Part shown: piece after piece, positions 44,093 through 52,411 of the stretch
Layout: every line of letters begins with the position of its first letter
Numbering within the stretch: the first letter of the stretch is position 1
NCBI GenBank assembly: GCA_047601745.1
Contig: JASGIS010000001.1
Location: 372,001 to 436,000, forward strand
Source of the DNA: JAKPAM01 sp047601745
Lineage (GTDB): Bacteria > Pseudomonadota > Gammaproteobacteria > Burkholderiales > Burkholderiaceae_E
DNA length: 64,000 bases
Direction: 5' to 3'
Program-made: the position numbers and the translations under genes
The notes under the pieces: model-generated
The model's database searches: none
Told to the model about the DNA's origin: nothing
What the model saw: the letters and a program-made list of their open reading frames with translations, nothing else

Positions 44093-45277
44093 ATGGACCT
44101 GAACTACTCGACAGAGGAACTGGCGTTCCGCGACGAGGTCCGGCAGTGGATCGGCGACAACCTGCCGACCGACCTGCGCGACAAGGTGCTGAACAACCAG
44201 GAACTGCTGAAGGACGACTACACGCGCTGGCACAAGATCCTGGCCGCCAAGGGCTGGGCCGCGCCGTCCTGGCCGACCGAATGGGGCGGCACCGGCTGGA
44301 CCGCCGTGCAGAAGTTCATCTTCGACGAGGAGTTCGGCTATTCGGGCGCGCCGCTGCTGCCTTCGTTCGGCGTGGCGATGTGCGGGCCGGTGCTCGCGCA
44401 GTTCGGCACGCCCGAGCAGAAGAAGCGCTTCCTGCCGCGCATCTACAACGGCGACGATTTCTGGTGCCAGGGCTATTCGGAGCCGGGTTCCGGCTCGGAC
44501 CTGGCGTCGCTGAAGACGCGCGCCGAGCGCCGCGGCGACAAGTACATCGTCAACGGCCAGAAGATCTGGACGACGCTGGGCCACTACGCGGACTGGATCT
44601 TCTGCCTGGTGCGCACCGATTCGGATTCGCCGAAGCGTCAGGAGGGCATCAGCTTCCTGCTGATCGACATGAAGACGCCGGGCATCACCGTGCGGCCGCT
44701 GCTGCTGATGGGCGACCGGCACGAGGTCAACGAGGTGTTCTTCGAGAACGTCGAGGTGCCGGCCGAGAACCTCGTCCATGAAGAAGGCAAGGGCTGGACC
44801 GTCGCCAAGTTCCTGCTCGGTTACGAGCGGCTGAACACCGGCCGGATCGGCGTGTCGCGCCGCAACCTGAAACGCCTGAAGGAGTTCGCGTCGCATCAGC
44901 CGGCCGGCGGCGGACGGGCGATGATCGACGATCAGCGCTGGCGCGACCGGCTGGCGCGCGTCGAGGTCGAGCTGATCGCGCTCGAGATCACGAACCTGCG
45001 CTTCCTCGACCAGATGGTACGCAGCGGCAAGCCGCCGGGCTCGGAGGTGTCGATCCTGAAGATCAAGGGCACCGAGATCCAGCAGGCGCTGACCGAGCTG
45101 GCCGCCGACGCGATCGGCGCGCGGGCCGAGATGTTCGTTTATGACGACCGCTCGGCCGGCGGCGCCTACGTCAGCGGGCTGGCCTCGCAGTACGGCAACT
45201 TCCGCAAGGCGTCGATCTACGCCGGCTCCAACGAGATCCAGCGCAACATCCTGGCCAAGGTCGTGCTCGGTCTCTAA
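44093..45277 (+). CDS. acyl-CoA dehydrogenase
   Basis: A 394-residue FAD-dependent acyl-CoA dehydrogenase with GAAGGAGACG before the ATG. WCQGYSEPGSGSDLASL and NGQKIWTTLGHYADWIFCL are the family's two signature regions. The C-terminal motif, YEGT in medium-chain enzymes with Glu as base, reads YAGSNEIQRN here (Ala377), so the catalytic base must lie elsewhere, as in the isovaleryl type, or in a partner subunit. It resembles pimeloyl-CoA dehydrogenase large subunits and FadE relatives. It is followed after 75 bp by the ABC importer genes. Confidence 0.9.
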   Translation: MDLNYSTEELAFRDEVRQWIGDNLPTDLRDKVLNNQELLKDDYTRWHKILAAKGWAAPSWPTEWGGTGWTAVQKFIFDEEFGYSGAPLLPSFGVAMCGPVLAQFGTPEQKKRFLPRIYNGDDFWCQGYSEPGSGSDLASLKTRAERRGDKYIVNGQKIWTTLGHYADWIFCLVRTDSDSPKRQEGISFLLIDMKTPGITVRPLLLMGDRHEVNEVFFENVEVPAENLVHEEGKGWTVAKFLLGYERLNTGRIGVSRRNLKRLKEFASHQPAGGGRAMIDDQRWRDRLARVEVELIALEITNLRFLDQMVRSGKPPGSEVSILKIKGTEIQQALTELAADAIGARAEMFVYDDRSAGGAYVSGLASQYGNFRKASIYAGSNEIQRNILAKVVLGL

Positions 45278-45352
45278 CCGAAAACGCACCGCATCGGGGC
45301 GGCACCGTTCTTGCCTTCAGTCGTCGGACATTCCGTTCCGACACTGATGGCA

Positions 45353-46378
45353 ATGAACAAGCGACATTTCCTGCGATCCCTGCTGGCCGCCTCCACGCTG
45401 TGCCTCGGACTGGGCAGCGCCCACGCCCAGACCCCGATCAAGTTCCAGCTCGACTGGCGCTTCGAGGGGCCGTCCGCGTTCTTCCTGCATCCGGCCGCCA
45501 AGGGTTATTTCAAGCAGGCCGGCATCGACATCACGATCGACGCCGGTAACGGCTCGGGCGGCACCGTGACCCGAGTCGCTTCGGGCGCCTACGACATGGG
45601 CTTCGCCGACATGGCGGCGGTCATGGAGTTCCAGGCCAACAATCCCGACAGCCCGAACAAGCCGGTGGCGGTGATGATGGTCTACAACAACACGCCCGCC
45701 TCGGTGATGGCGCTGAAGAAGAGCGGCATCACCAAACCGAGCGACCTGAGCGGCAAGAAACTCGGTGCGCCGGTGTTCGACGCCGGCCGGCGCGCGTTCC
45801 CGCTGTTCGCCAAGGCCAACCAGGTCGGCGACGTGCAATGGACGGCGATGGACCCGACGCTGCGCGAGACGATGCTGCTGCGCGGCGACATCGACGCGAT
45901 CACCGGCTACACGTTCACGTCGCTGCTCAATCTCGAAGGACGCGGCGCCAAGGCCGCCGACGTCGTCGTGCTTCCTTACCCCGACCACGGTGTCAAGCTC
46001 TACGGCAACGCCATCGTCGCGTCGCCGAAGCTGATCGCCGAGAAGCCCGAGGTCGTCAAGGCCTTCCTGGCGGCGTTCGCCAAGGGCGCCAAGGAAGTCA
46101 TCGCCGATCCGGCGGCGGCCGTCGCCGCGATCAAGGCGCGTGACGGCATCATCGACAGCAAGCTGGAGACGCGCCGGCTGCAACTGGTCATCGACACCGT
46201 CGTCGACAGCCCCGACGCCAGGGCCGAGGGCTTCGGCAGGATCAACCCCGCGCGTCTGTCGCTGATGGCTTCGCAGGTGTCCGATACCTTCAACACCAAG
46301 ACGCGCGTCAATCCGGACACGGTGTGGAACGGCAGCCTGCTGCCGCCGGCCGCCGAGCTCGCGATCCTGAAGAAATAA
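45353..46378 (+). CDS. NitT/TauT-type (NMT1/THI5-like) ABC binding protein
   Basis: A 341-residue periplasmic binding protein. The signal ends AHA/Q and the mature part starts TPIKFQLDWRFEGPSAFF, as in the SsuA/ThiY/THI5-like group. AGNGSGGTVTRVASGAYDMG is the ligand-loop region. Its ATPase and permease follow immediately, forming a complete importer. A second protein of identical length and closely similar pattern is encoded at 49412-50437. Candidate ligands for this group are sulphonates, pyrimidine-like rings, nitriles or similar; none is proven. Confidence 0.9.
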   Translation: MNKRHFLRSLLAASTLCLGLGSAHAQTPIKFQLDWRFEGPSAFFLHPAAKGYFKQAGIDITIDAGNGSGGTVTRVASGAYDMGFADMAAVMEFQANNPDSPNKPVAVMMVYNNTPASVMALKKSGITKPSDLSGKKLGAPVFDAGRRAFPLFAKANQVGDVQWTAMDPTLRETMLLRGDIDAITGYTFTSLLNLEGRGAKAADVVVLPYPDHGVKLYGNAIVASPKLIAEKPEVVKAFLAAFAKGAKEVIADPAAAVAAIKARDGIIDSKLETRRLQLVIDTVVDSPDARAEGFGRINPARLSLMASQVSDTFNTKTRVNPDTVWNGSLLPPAAELAILKK

Positions 46379-46389
46379 GGCGGCGCACG

Positions 46390-47232
46390 ATGACAGCAGA
46401 CATCGACACGCCGTTCGTCGATTTCCAGGACGTCTGGCTCGCGTACAACGAGCAGTTGCTGCGCGAGAACCACTTCGCGGTCGAGGCCATCGACCTGCAG
46501 GTCAGGCAGGGCGAGTTCATCGCCATCGTCGGCCCTTCGGGCTGCGGCAAGTCCACGTTCATGAAGCTGACCACCGGGCTACGCATGCCGTCGATCGGCC
46601 GGATCCGCATCGGCGGGCAGCCGGTCACCGGGCCGCTGAAGATCTCGGGCATGGCCTTCCAGTCGCCGTCGCTGCTGCCGTGGCGGACGACCGTCGACAA
46701 CGTGCTGCTGCCGCTGGAGATCGTCGAGCCGTATCGCTCGTCGTACAAGGCCAAACGCAAGGAGTACGAGGAGCGCGCACGGCAGTTGCTGCGCAAGGTC
46801 GGCCTCGGCGGCTACGAGGACAAGTTCCCGTGGCAGTTGTCCGGCGGCATGCAGCAGCGCGCCAGCATCTGCCGCGCGCTGATCCACGAACCGAAGATGC
46901 TGCTGCTGGACGAGCCGTTCGGCGCGCTCGACGCGTTCACGCGCGAAGAGCTGTGGTGCATCCTGCGCGACCTGTGGACCGAGCAGCGCTTCAACGTGAT
47001 CCTGGTCACGCACGACCTGCGCGAGTCGGTGTTCCTGGCCGACACCGTGTACGTGATGAGCAAGTCGCCCGGGCGCTTCGTCGTGCGGCGCGAGATCGAA
47101 CTGCCGCGCCCGCGCCAGATCGAGGTCACCTATACGCAGGCATTCAGCGACATCGTGCACGAGTTGCGCGGCCACATCGGCGCGATCCGCCAGGGCGCCG
47201 CCAACGCGCCGGCCGTGCCGCTGCCGCAATAG
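46390..47232 (+). CDS. NitT/TauT-type ABC ATPase
   Basis: A 280-residue ATPase energising import through the adjacent permease. Walker A GPSGCGKST, Q-loop FQSPSLLPWRT, signature LSGGMQQR, Walker B MLLLDEPFGALD and the H-loop THDLRES are all intact. It lies 11 bp behind the binding-protein stop and 13 bp before the permease start, so the three are one operon. A slightly enlarged helical region (EPYRSSYKAKRKEYEE) is seen near residue 115. Confidence 0.93.
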   Translation: MTADIDTPFVDFQDVWLAYNEQLLRENHFAVEAIDLQVRQGEFIAIVGPSGCGKSTFMKLTTGLRMPSIGRIRIGGQPVTGPLKISGMAFQSPSLLPWRTTVDNVLLPLEIVEPYRSSYKAKRKEYEERARQLLRKVGLGGYEDKFPWQLSGGMQQRASICRALIHEPKMLLLDEPFGALDAFTREELWCILRDLWTEQRFNVILVTHDLRESVFLADTVYVMSKSPGRFVVRREIELPRPRQIEVTYTQAFSDIVHELRGHIGAIRQGAANAPAVPLPQ

Positions 47233-47245
47233 GACGGAGACGGCG

Positions 47246-48016
47246 ATGAATCACAACAAACACCTCGAACGCTGGTCGCCGTGGGTCCTGCTGGTCGCGG
47301 TGATCGCGCTGTGGCAGATCCTGTGCTCGGCGCTGAACGTCTCGGACTTCATCTTTCCCAGCCCGCGGCGGATCTGGGAGCAGTTCTGGGAGTTCAAGGG
47401 CGTGATCGCCGGCCACGCGTGGCGCACGTTCTGGGTGACGATGGCCGGCTTCGGGCTGGCGATCGTGGTCGGCGTGCTGCTGGGCTTCGTGATCGGCAGC
47501 TCGCGCCTCGCCTACGCGGCGATGTACCCGCTGATGACGGCGTTCAACGCGCTGCCGAAAGCGGCGTTCGTGCCGATCCTGGTCGTCTGGTTCGGCATCG
47601 GCATCGGACCGGCGATCCTGACCGCGTTCCTGATCAGCTTCTTTCCGATCACCGTCAACATCGCCACCGGCCTGGCGACGCTCGAACCCGAGCTCGAAGA
47701 CGTGCTGCGCGTGCTGGGCGCCAAGCGCTGGGACGTGCTGATCAAGATCGGCCTGCCGCGCTCGCTGCCGTACTTCTACGCGTCGCTGAAGGTGGCGATC
47801 ACGCTGGCCTTCGTCGGCACCACGGTCAGCGAGATGACGGCCGCCAACGAGGGCATCGGCTACCTGCTGATCAGCGCCGGCTCGGCGATGCAGATGGGGC
47901 TGGCCTTCGCCGGGCTGATGGTGGTCGGCGCGATGGCGATGGTGATGTACGAGCTGTTCGACTACGTCGAGAAGCACACGACCGCGTGGGCGCATCGCGG
48001 CTCGCGCGGCGGATGA
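47246..48016 (+). CDS. NitT/TauT-type ABC permease
   Basis: A 256-residue inner-membrane permease with six helices. The EAA loop that docks the ATPase reads EDVLRVLGAKRWDVLIKIGL, followed by PRSLPYFYASLKVAITLAF, typical of SsuC/TauC-like proteins. GGACGGAGACGGCG lies before the ATG. A perfect 14-bp hairpin begins 10 bp behind the stop. Confidence 0.93.
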   Translation: MNHNKHLERWSPWVLLVAVIALWQILCSALNVSDFIFPSPRRIWEQFWEFKGVIAGHAWRTFWVTMAGFGLAIVVGVLLGFVIGSSRLAYAAMYPLMTAFNALPKAAFVPILVVWFGIGIGPAILTAFLISFFPITVNIATGLATLEPELEDVLRVLGAKRWDVLIKIGLPRSLPYFYASLKVAITLAFVGTTVSEMTAANEGIGYLLISAGSAMQMGLAFAGLMVVGAMAMVMYELFDYVEKHTTAWAHRGSRGG

Positions 48017-48025
48017 CGGCGATCT

Positions 48026-48057
48026 CCGGACCGCGCCCGCGAACGGGCGCGGTCCGG
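48026..48057. terminator. perfect 14-bp hairpin between convergent genes
   Basis: CCGGACCGCGCCCG and CGGGCGCGGTCCGG pair perfectly around a CGAA tetraloop, in the 77-bp gap between the permease and the convergent oxygenase gene. It lacks a T-run on either side. Its position suggests a bidirectional end or mRNA-protecting structure. Confidence 0.6.
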
Positions 48058-48093
48058 GCGTGATCCGGGCGTGGCTGGTTCGTTCACAGATGC

Positions 48094-49083
48094 TCAGTAC
48101 TTCTTGTCGAAGTTCGCCGCGACCCGCTGCTTCAGGTAGTCGCCGGCGGTGATCGGCGGGTACTTGCCCGACGGCGATTCGATCAGCACGTCGCGGTTCG
48201 CCTGGCAGAAGAACGCGATGCTGTAACGCGGCCCCATGTACTCGCCGGGCTGCGGATTGCGCACGCGGTGGAAGTTGCTCGGCAACTGGTCGTCGCTCCA
48301 GCGCATCAGCATGTCGCCGATGTTGCAGGTGATGACGTCCTCGTCGGGCGGGATCGACGTCCACTGCTGCTCCTCGAACTCGGCGCCCGGACACACCTGC
48401 AGACCGCCCTGCCCCTGGCGCTGGTACAGGATCGTCAGGCAGTCGAAATCGGTGTGCGCGCCGGCGCGCCACAATTCGAGCTTGTCCTGCGCCTCGGGCG
48501 GAATCGCGTAGTAGTGCAGCAGGCGCAACGTGCTCTGGTACTCGGGGCTGCTCTTGTCGTGCGCGCGGGTGAAGAACGCCTCGTCGAAGCCCAGCTTGAC
48601 GGCGAAGCAGGACAGCACCTTCATGCCGACCTTCCAGCTCTCGTTCTCGAAATCGAGGATCGCCTGCTTGAAACCCGGCAGTTCCTCCTCGCTGGGAAAC
48701 AGCTTGCCCATCAGCGGCAGCGTGACCTGGTAGCTCTCCTTCTGGTCGGCGGTGCCGGTCGACGGGCGTACCTGCGCCTTGCTCTCCCAACCGGCGTTGT
48801 TGGCCAGCGGGTACCTGGCCTTGATGCTCTCGGGCAGCGCGAAGAAACGCTCGGCCTCGCCGAAGGCGCCGCGGATCGTCTCCAGCGGCAGGCCATGGTC
48901 GGTCAACTGGAAAAAGCCGACGTCGACGGCGGCGTCCCAGAGCTGGTCGGCGATCTCGGCCTTGCGGCGCTCGAAGTCGGCCAGGCTGATGCGGCGCACT
49001 TCGCGCGCGGTGGTTTCCGAACCCATCGCGCCCATCCGCGATTCCTTGTCCAGTTCGTGAAGGCCATAGGCGGTTTGTGTCAT
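48094..49083 (-). CDS. IPNS-family Fe(II)/2-oxoglutarate oxygenase
   Basis: A 329-residue non-haem iron oxygenase of the isopenicillin N synthase family. The facial triad is complete: His210 and Asp212 (GAHTDFDCLT) and His272 (NFHRVRNP). The RxS pair binding 2-oxoglutarate is Arg286/Ser288 (GPRYSIAFF). The start ATG has AGGAG upstream. It reads towards the ABC permease and is divergent from a second binding-protein gene, so it is flanked on both sides by importer parts. It probably hydroxylates the imported compound. Gibberellin/flavonol oxidases and thymine hydroxylase share this fold. Confidence 0.9.
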   Translation of the reverse strand: MTQTAYGLHELDKESRMGAMGSETTAREVRRISLADFERRKAEIADQLWDAAVDVGFFQLTDHGLPLETIRGAFGEAERFFALPESIKARYPLANNAGWESKAQVRPSTGTADQKESYQVTLPLMGKLFPSEEELPGFKQAILDFENESWKVGMKVLSCFAVKLGFDEAFFTRAHDKSSPEYQSTLRLLHYYAIPPEAQDKLELWRAGAHTDFDCLTILYQRQGQGGLQVCPGAEFEEQQWTSIPPDEDVITCNIGDMLMRWSDDQLPSNFHRVRNPQPGEYMGPRYSIAFFCQANRDVLIESPSGKYPPITAGDYLKQRVAANFDKKY

Positions 49084-49411
49084 GTAGAGACTCCTGAAGA
49101 TCGATCGAAAGGCTGATCGGAGACGAATGGCGGAAGAACTCCGGCCATCCGGCGGACGAACGATCGGAAACACAGCAAGTGGCGGGCCGGCCGGCTTCGC
49201 CCGCCCGATCGGCCGCGTCGCCCGGGCAGCGCACGCGCGCACGCGTCGTCACGCACCGCCAAGGGCGCGCTTCGCACCGATGCCGCGCAAGCTCGGCACA
49301 GCGCTGGTGCCGCCGCCGCGCGTCGCCCGGACGCGAGCCCGATGGCATGGAACCTGCGGCGCACGGCACGCGTCCCCTGGTCCGTCACTTACCCGGAGAG
49401 TTGGTCCCGTC
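49084..49411. other. 328-bp divergent intergenic region
   Basis: This lies between the starts of the first oxygenase and the second binding protein. It must hold two promoters, but no clear -10/-35 pair or dyad stands out. The open frames in it have no recognisable protein character. Confidence 0.5.
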
Positions 49412-50437
49412 ATGCAACGCCGTTCCCTGCTGCGCGCCGCCGGCGCCGTCCCCTTGCTGGCCGCCGTGCCCTTCGTTCGCGCGCAAGGCTCGCGGCACAA
49501 GTTCAAGTTCAACATCGGCTGGAAGATCGAGGCCACGTCGGCCGGTTTCCTGCTCGCGCAGCAGCGCGGCTACTACCAGGACGCGGGCCTGGACGTGTCG
49601 ATCGACACCGGCAACGGTTCGGCGGCGGCGATCAGTCTGGTGGGCAGCGGCGCCTACGACTGCGTGTCGGCCGATCTGGCGACGATGATCGAGTTCAACA
49701 CGAACAACCCCAGCGCCGGCCTGAAGGCGGTGGCGATCCAGTACGACCTGAACCCCAACGCGATCCTGGTACGCAAGAACGGCCCGATCGCCAAGCCCGC
49801 GGACCTCGCCGGCAAGACGCTGCTCGGCCAGCCGTTCAACGCCTCGCGCAAGATGTTTCCGGCGTTCGCCAGGGCGCAGGGCTTCGACCCGTCGAGCGTC
49901 AAGTGGGAGAACGTAACCCCCGACATCGGCGACACGCGCTTCGTCAAGGGAGATTTCGACGGCTCGGCGTACTTCTACTTCACCGGCCTGCTGAACCTCA
50001 AGCAGCGCGGCATGCCGCTCGAAGACATCCGCGTGTTCCGCTTCGCCGACTACGGCATGAAGTCCTACGGCAACGGCCTGATCGCCAATCCGAAGAGCAT
50101 GGAGCAGGCCGACGCGATGCGGGCGTTCATCCACGCCACCACGCGCGGCTGGATCGAAGCGATCGCCGACCCGCGAGCCGGTGCCGCGGCCGTCAAGACC
50201 CGCGAACCGCTGGCCAGCGAACCCATCGAGCTGGAGCGCCTGAAGCTGATCGTCGACGGCAGCATGGATACGCGCGACACCCGCAGCCGGGGTTGGGGCG
50301 CGGCCTCGCCGGACCGCATCGAAGCGACCGTCGCCGAGACCGTGGACGCGTTCGGCCTGAAGACCTCGCTGGCGGCGGACCAGGTCTGGACCGACCGCTT
50401 CCTGCCGGCCGCCGCCGACCGCAAGCTCAACGGATGA
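49412..50437 (+). CDS. second NitT/TauT-type ABC binding protein
   Basis: A 341-residue paralogue of the binding protein at 45353-46378: same length, and DTGNGSAAAISLVGSGAYDC aligns with DAGNGSGGTVTRVASGAYDM. The signal (SLLRAAGAVPLLAAVP) ends VRA/Q, and the mature start is RHKFKFNIGWKIEATSAGF. CGGAGAG lies upstream of the ATG. It has no ATPase or permease of its own and probably docks on the core encoded 2 kb away. Its stop overlaps the next oxygenase start (ATGA), so binding protein and oxygenase are made together. Confidence 0.88.
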   Translation: MQRRSLLRAAGAVPLLAAVPFVRAQGSRHKFKFNIGWKIEATSAGFLLAQQRGYYQDAGLDVSIDTGNGSAAAISLVGSGAYDCVSADLATMIEFNTNNPSAGLKAVAIQYDLNPNAILVRKNGPIAKPADLAGKTLLGQPFNASRKMFPAFARAQGFDPSSVKWENVTPDIGDTRFVKGDFDGSAYFYFTGLLNLKQRGMPLEDIRVFRFADYGMKSYGNGLIANPKSMEQADAMRAFIHATTRGWIEAIADPRAGAAAVKTREPLASEPIELERLKLIVDGSMDTRDTRSRGWGAASPDRIEATVAETVDAFGLKTSLAADQVWTDRFLPAAADRKLNG

Positions 50438-51462
50438 CGACGATGGCAGCGATCCCCGTCATCGACCTGGACGGCGCGCTGACGCCCGGCGGTCCGCGCC
50501 GCGCCGAGGCGGCCGAAGCGCTGCGCGCAGCGGCCATGGCCTCGGGCTTCTTCTACGTGCGCAACCACGGCGTACCGGCCGAGCAGGTCGCGCGCCAGTT
50601 CGCGCTGGCCCGGCGACTGCTGGAGGACGTTCCGACCGCGACGCGCCAGGCGCTGGACATGCGCCATTCGCCGACGATGCGCGGTTACGAGAACCTGGGC
50701 TCGCAGACGCTGGACGCCAACGCGCGGCCGGACCTGAAGGAGAGCTTCTACTGCGGCATGGCCTATCCGGACGATCACCCGTACGTGCGCGCCGGCTACC
50801 AGACCTATGGCCACAACCAGTGGCCGGCCGAGGTGCCCGAAGCGCCCGCCGTATGCGAGGCCTACATCCGGACGCTGCTCGAGCTGTCGCGCCGGCTGAT
50901 GCGGCTGCTGGCGCTGTCACTGCGCCTGCCGGACGACTACTTCGACGCCAGCAGCGGGAATCCGATGCTCACGCTGCGGATGATCCGCTACCCGGCGCAC
51001 CCCGAGGGCGCCGACGAACGCACGTTCGGCGCCGGCGCGCATACCGACTGGGGCGCCGTCACGATCCTCGCGCAGGACGCGCACGGCGGCCTCGAGGTCT
51101 GCACGCCCGAAGGCGACTGGGTGCCGGCGACACCGATCGAGGGCTGTTTCGTCGTCAACCTCGGCGACATGATCCCGCGCTGGACCAACGGCCTGTACCA
51201 CTCGAATCCGCACCGGGTGCGCAACCTGCATTCGGGCGGCGCGCCGCGGTACTCGATCCCGTTCTTCTACGAACCCGACTATTTCGCGCGGATCGAGGCC
51301 GTGCCCGGCACGGTGCCCGAAGGCGAAGCGCCGCGCTTCGCGCCGTGCACGGCCGGCGAACACCTGGTCGAGATGTACCGCAAGAGCTACGGCCTGGACC
51401 GCCAGGACGCGCCGGATGCGCGCGGCGCAGACGTCTCGGCGCTGCCCCCGAGCGGCGCTTGA
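50434..51462 (+). CDS. second IPNS-family Fe(II)/2-oxoglutarate oxygenase
   Basis: A 342-residue oxygenase with an intact facial triad, His203/Asp205 (GAHTDWGAVT) and His260 (NPHRVRNL), and 2-oxoglutarate pair Arg272/Ser274 (RYSIPFF). The N terminus AAIPVIDLDGAL and GFFYVRNHGVP are standard for the family. It is only distantly similar to the oxygenase at 48094-49083, so the two may oxidise different ligands. An ATG three codons in (MAAIP) is an alternative start. It converges with rutE 19 bp on. Confidence 0.9.
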   Translation: MTTMAAIPVIDLDGALTPGGPRRAEAAEALRAAAMASGFFYVRNHGVPAEQVARQFALARRLLEDVPTATRQALDMRHSPTMRGYENLGSQTLDANARPDLKESFYCGMAYPDDHPYVRAGYQTYGHNQWPAEVPEAPAVCEAYIRTLLELSRRLMRLLALSLRLPDDYFDASSGNPMLTLRMIRYPAHPEGADERTFGAGAHTDWGAVTILAQDAHGGLEVCTPEGDWVPATPIEGCFVVNLGDMIPRWTNGLYHSNPHRVRNLHSGGAPRYSIPFFYEPDYFARIEAVPGTVPEGEAPRFAPCTAGEHLVEMYRKSYGLDRQDAPDARGADVSALPPSGA

Positions 51463-51481
51463 CGATCGACGACCGGACGCG

Positions 51482-52108
51482 TCACGCCCAGCGGCAGGCC
51501 TCGTCGAACGACAGCCGCGGCAGCCGCGGCAACAGGCTGGCCGGATCGCCATAGCCGAGGTTGACCAGGAAATTCGACTTGATCGACGTGCCGGCGAAGA
51601 ACTCGGCATCGATCTTCGCAGCGTCGAAACCCGACATCGGCCCGCAATCGAGCCCCAGCGCCCGCGCCGCGACGATCAGGTACGCGCCCTGCAGCGACGC
51701 GTTGCGGAACGCCGTATCGTGCGCCAGTTGCTCGCTCGACGTGAACCACGAGCGCGCGTCGGTGTGCGGGAACAGTTTCGGCAAATGGTCGTAGAACTTC
51801 GTATCGAAGCCGACGATCACCGTGACCGGCGCCGCCATCGTCTTGGCCAGGTTCGCCTGCGACAGCGCCGGCGCCATCCGCTGCTTGCCTTCGGGCGAAC
51901 GCACGAACACGAAGCGGGCCGGCGAACCGTTGGCCGAGGTCGGACCCCAGCGCATCAGGTCGTACAGCCGGGTGATCGTCGCGTCGTCGACCGGCTTGGG
52001 CAGCCAGCCGTTGAACGTACGCGCCTCGACGAACAATTGGTCGAGCGCGGCGGCGTCCAGCGGCAGGCTCGTGACGGCGCCGTCGCGCCCGGCATTCGAA
52101 TCAGACAT
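51482..52108 (-). CDS. rutE: malonic semialdehyde reductase RutE/HadB family
   Basis: A 208-residue flavin nitroreductase-fold enzyme. RTFNGWLPKPVDDATI, MRWGPTSANGSPARFVFV, KTMAAPVTVIVGFDTKFYDHL and LGLDCGPMSGFDAAKID match RutE closely. In E. coli it reduces malonic semialdehyde to 3-hydroxypropionate at the end of the Rut pyrimidine pathway; HadB-like members reduce haloarenes. GGAGAAA lies before the ATG. No other rut gene is present here; the neighbours are the oxygenase (convergent) and a LysR gene 294 bp upstream. Confidence 0.87.
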   Translation of the reverse strand: MSDSNAGRDGAVTSLPLDAAALDQLFVEARTFNGWLPKPVDDATITRLYDLMRWGPTSANGSPARFVFVRSPEGKQRMAPALSQANLAKTMAAPVTVIVGFDTKFYDHLPKLFPHTDARSWFTSSEQLAHDTAFRNASLQGAYLIVAARALGLDCGPMSGFDAAKIDAEFFAGTSIKSNFLVNLGYGDPASLLPRLPRLSFDEACRWA

Positions 52109-52339
52109 AGGCTCGGTTTCTCCAGGTTGGGCATTTCGCGCGGCGAACGAATGCGAAAGGCGACCGACGAATCCATCGACCGTCACCCCGCCGCGCACGG
52201 AATCGCCATAGCCCATACAGTCTAACCGGGCTGCGGGAAATCCCTCAGTCGCTGCCCTGAATCGCCGATCGGCCGTTGGCCTCGTCCGCCGCGAGGACCG
52301 GCGGGAACCGGCGGATCGCCCATCCGGCCGGCCGCGGCC

Positions 52340-52411
52340 CGCCCACCTGACCGCCCACCTGACCGCCCACCTGACCGCCCACCTGACCGCCCACTTGGCC
52401 GCTCACCTCGA
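52340..52411. repeat. 12-bp tandem repeat array (CGCCCACCTGAC)n
   Basis: Four perfect copies of CGCCCACCTGAC followed by two decayed ones (CGCCCACTTGGC, CGCTCACCTCGA). The last unit contains the stop codon of the leftward LysR gene, so the array begins exactly at a gene end. No spacers are present. Confidence 0.95.
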
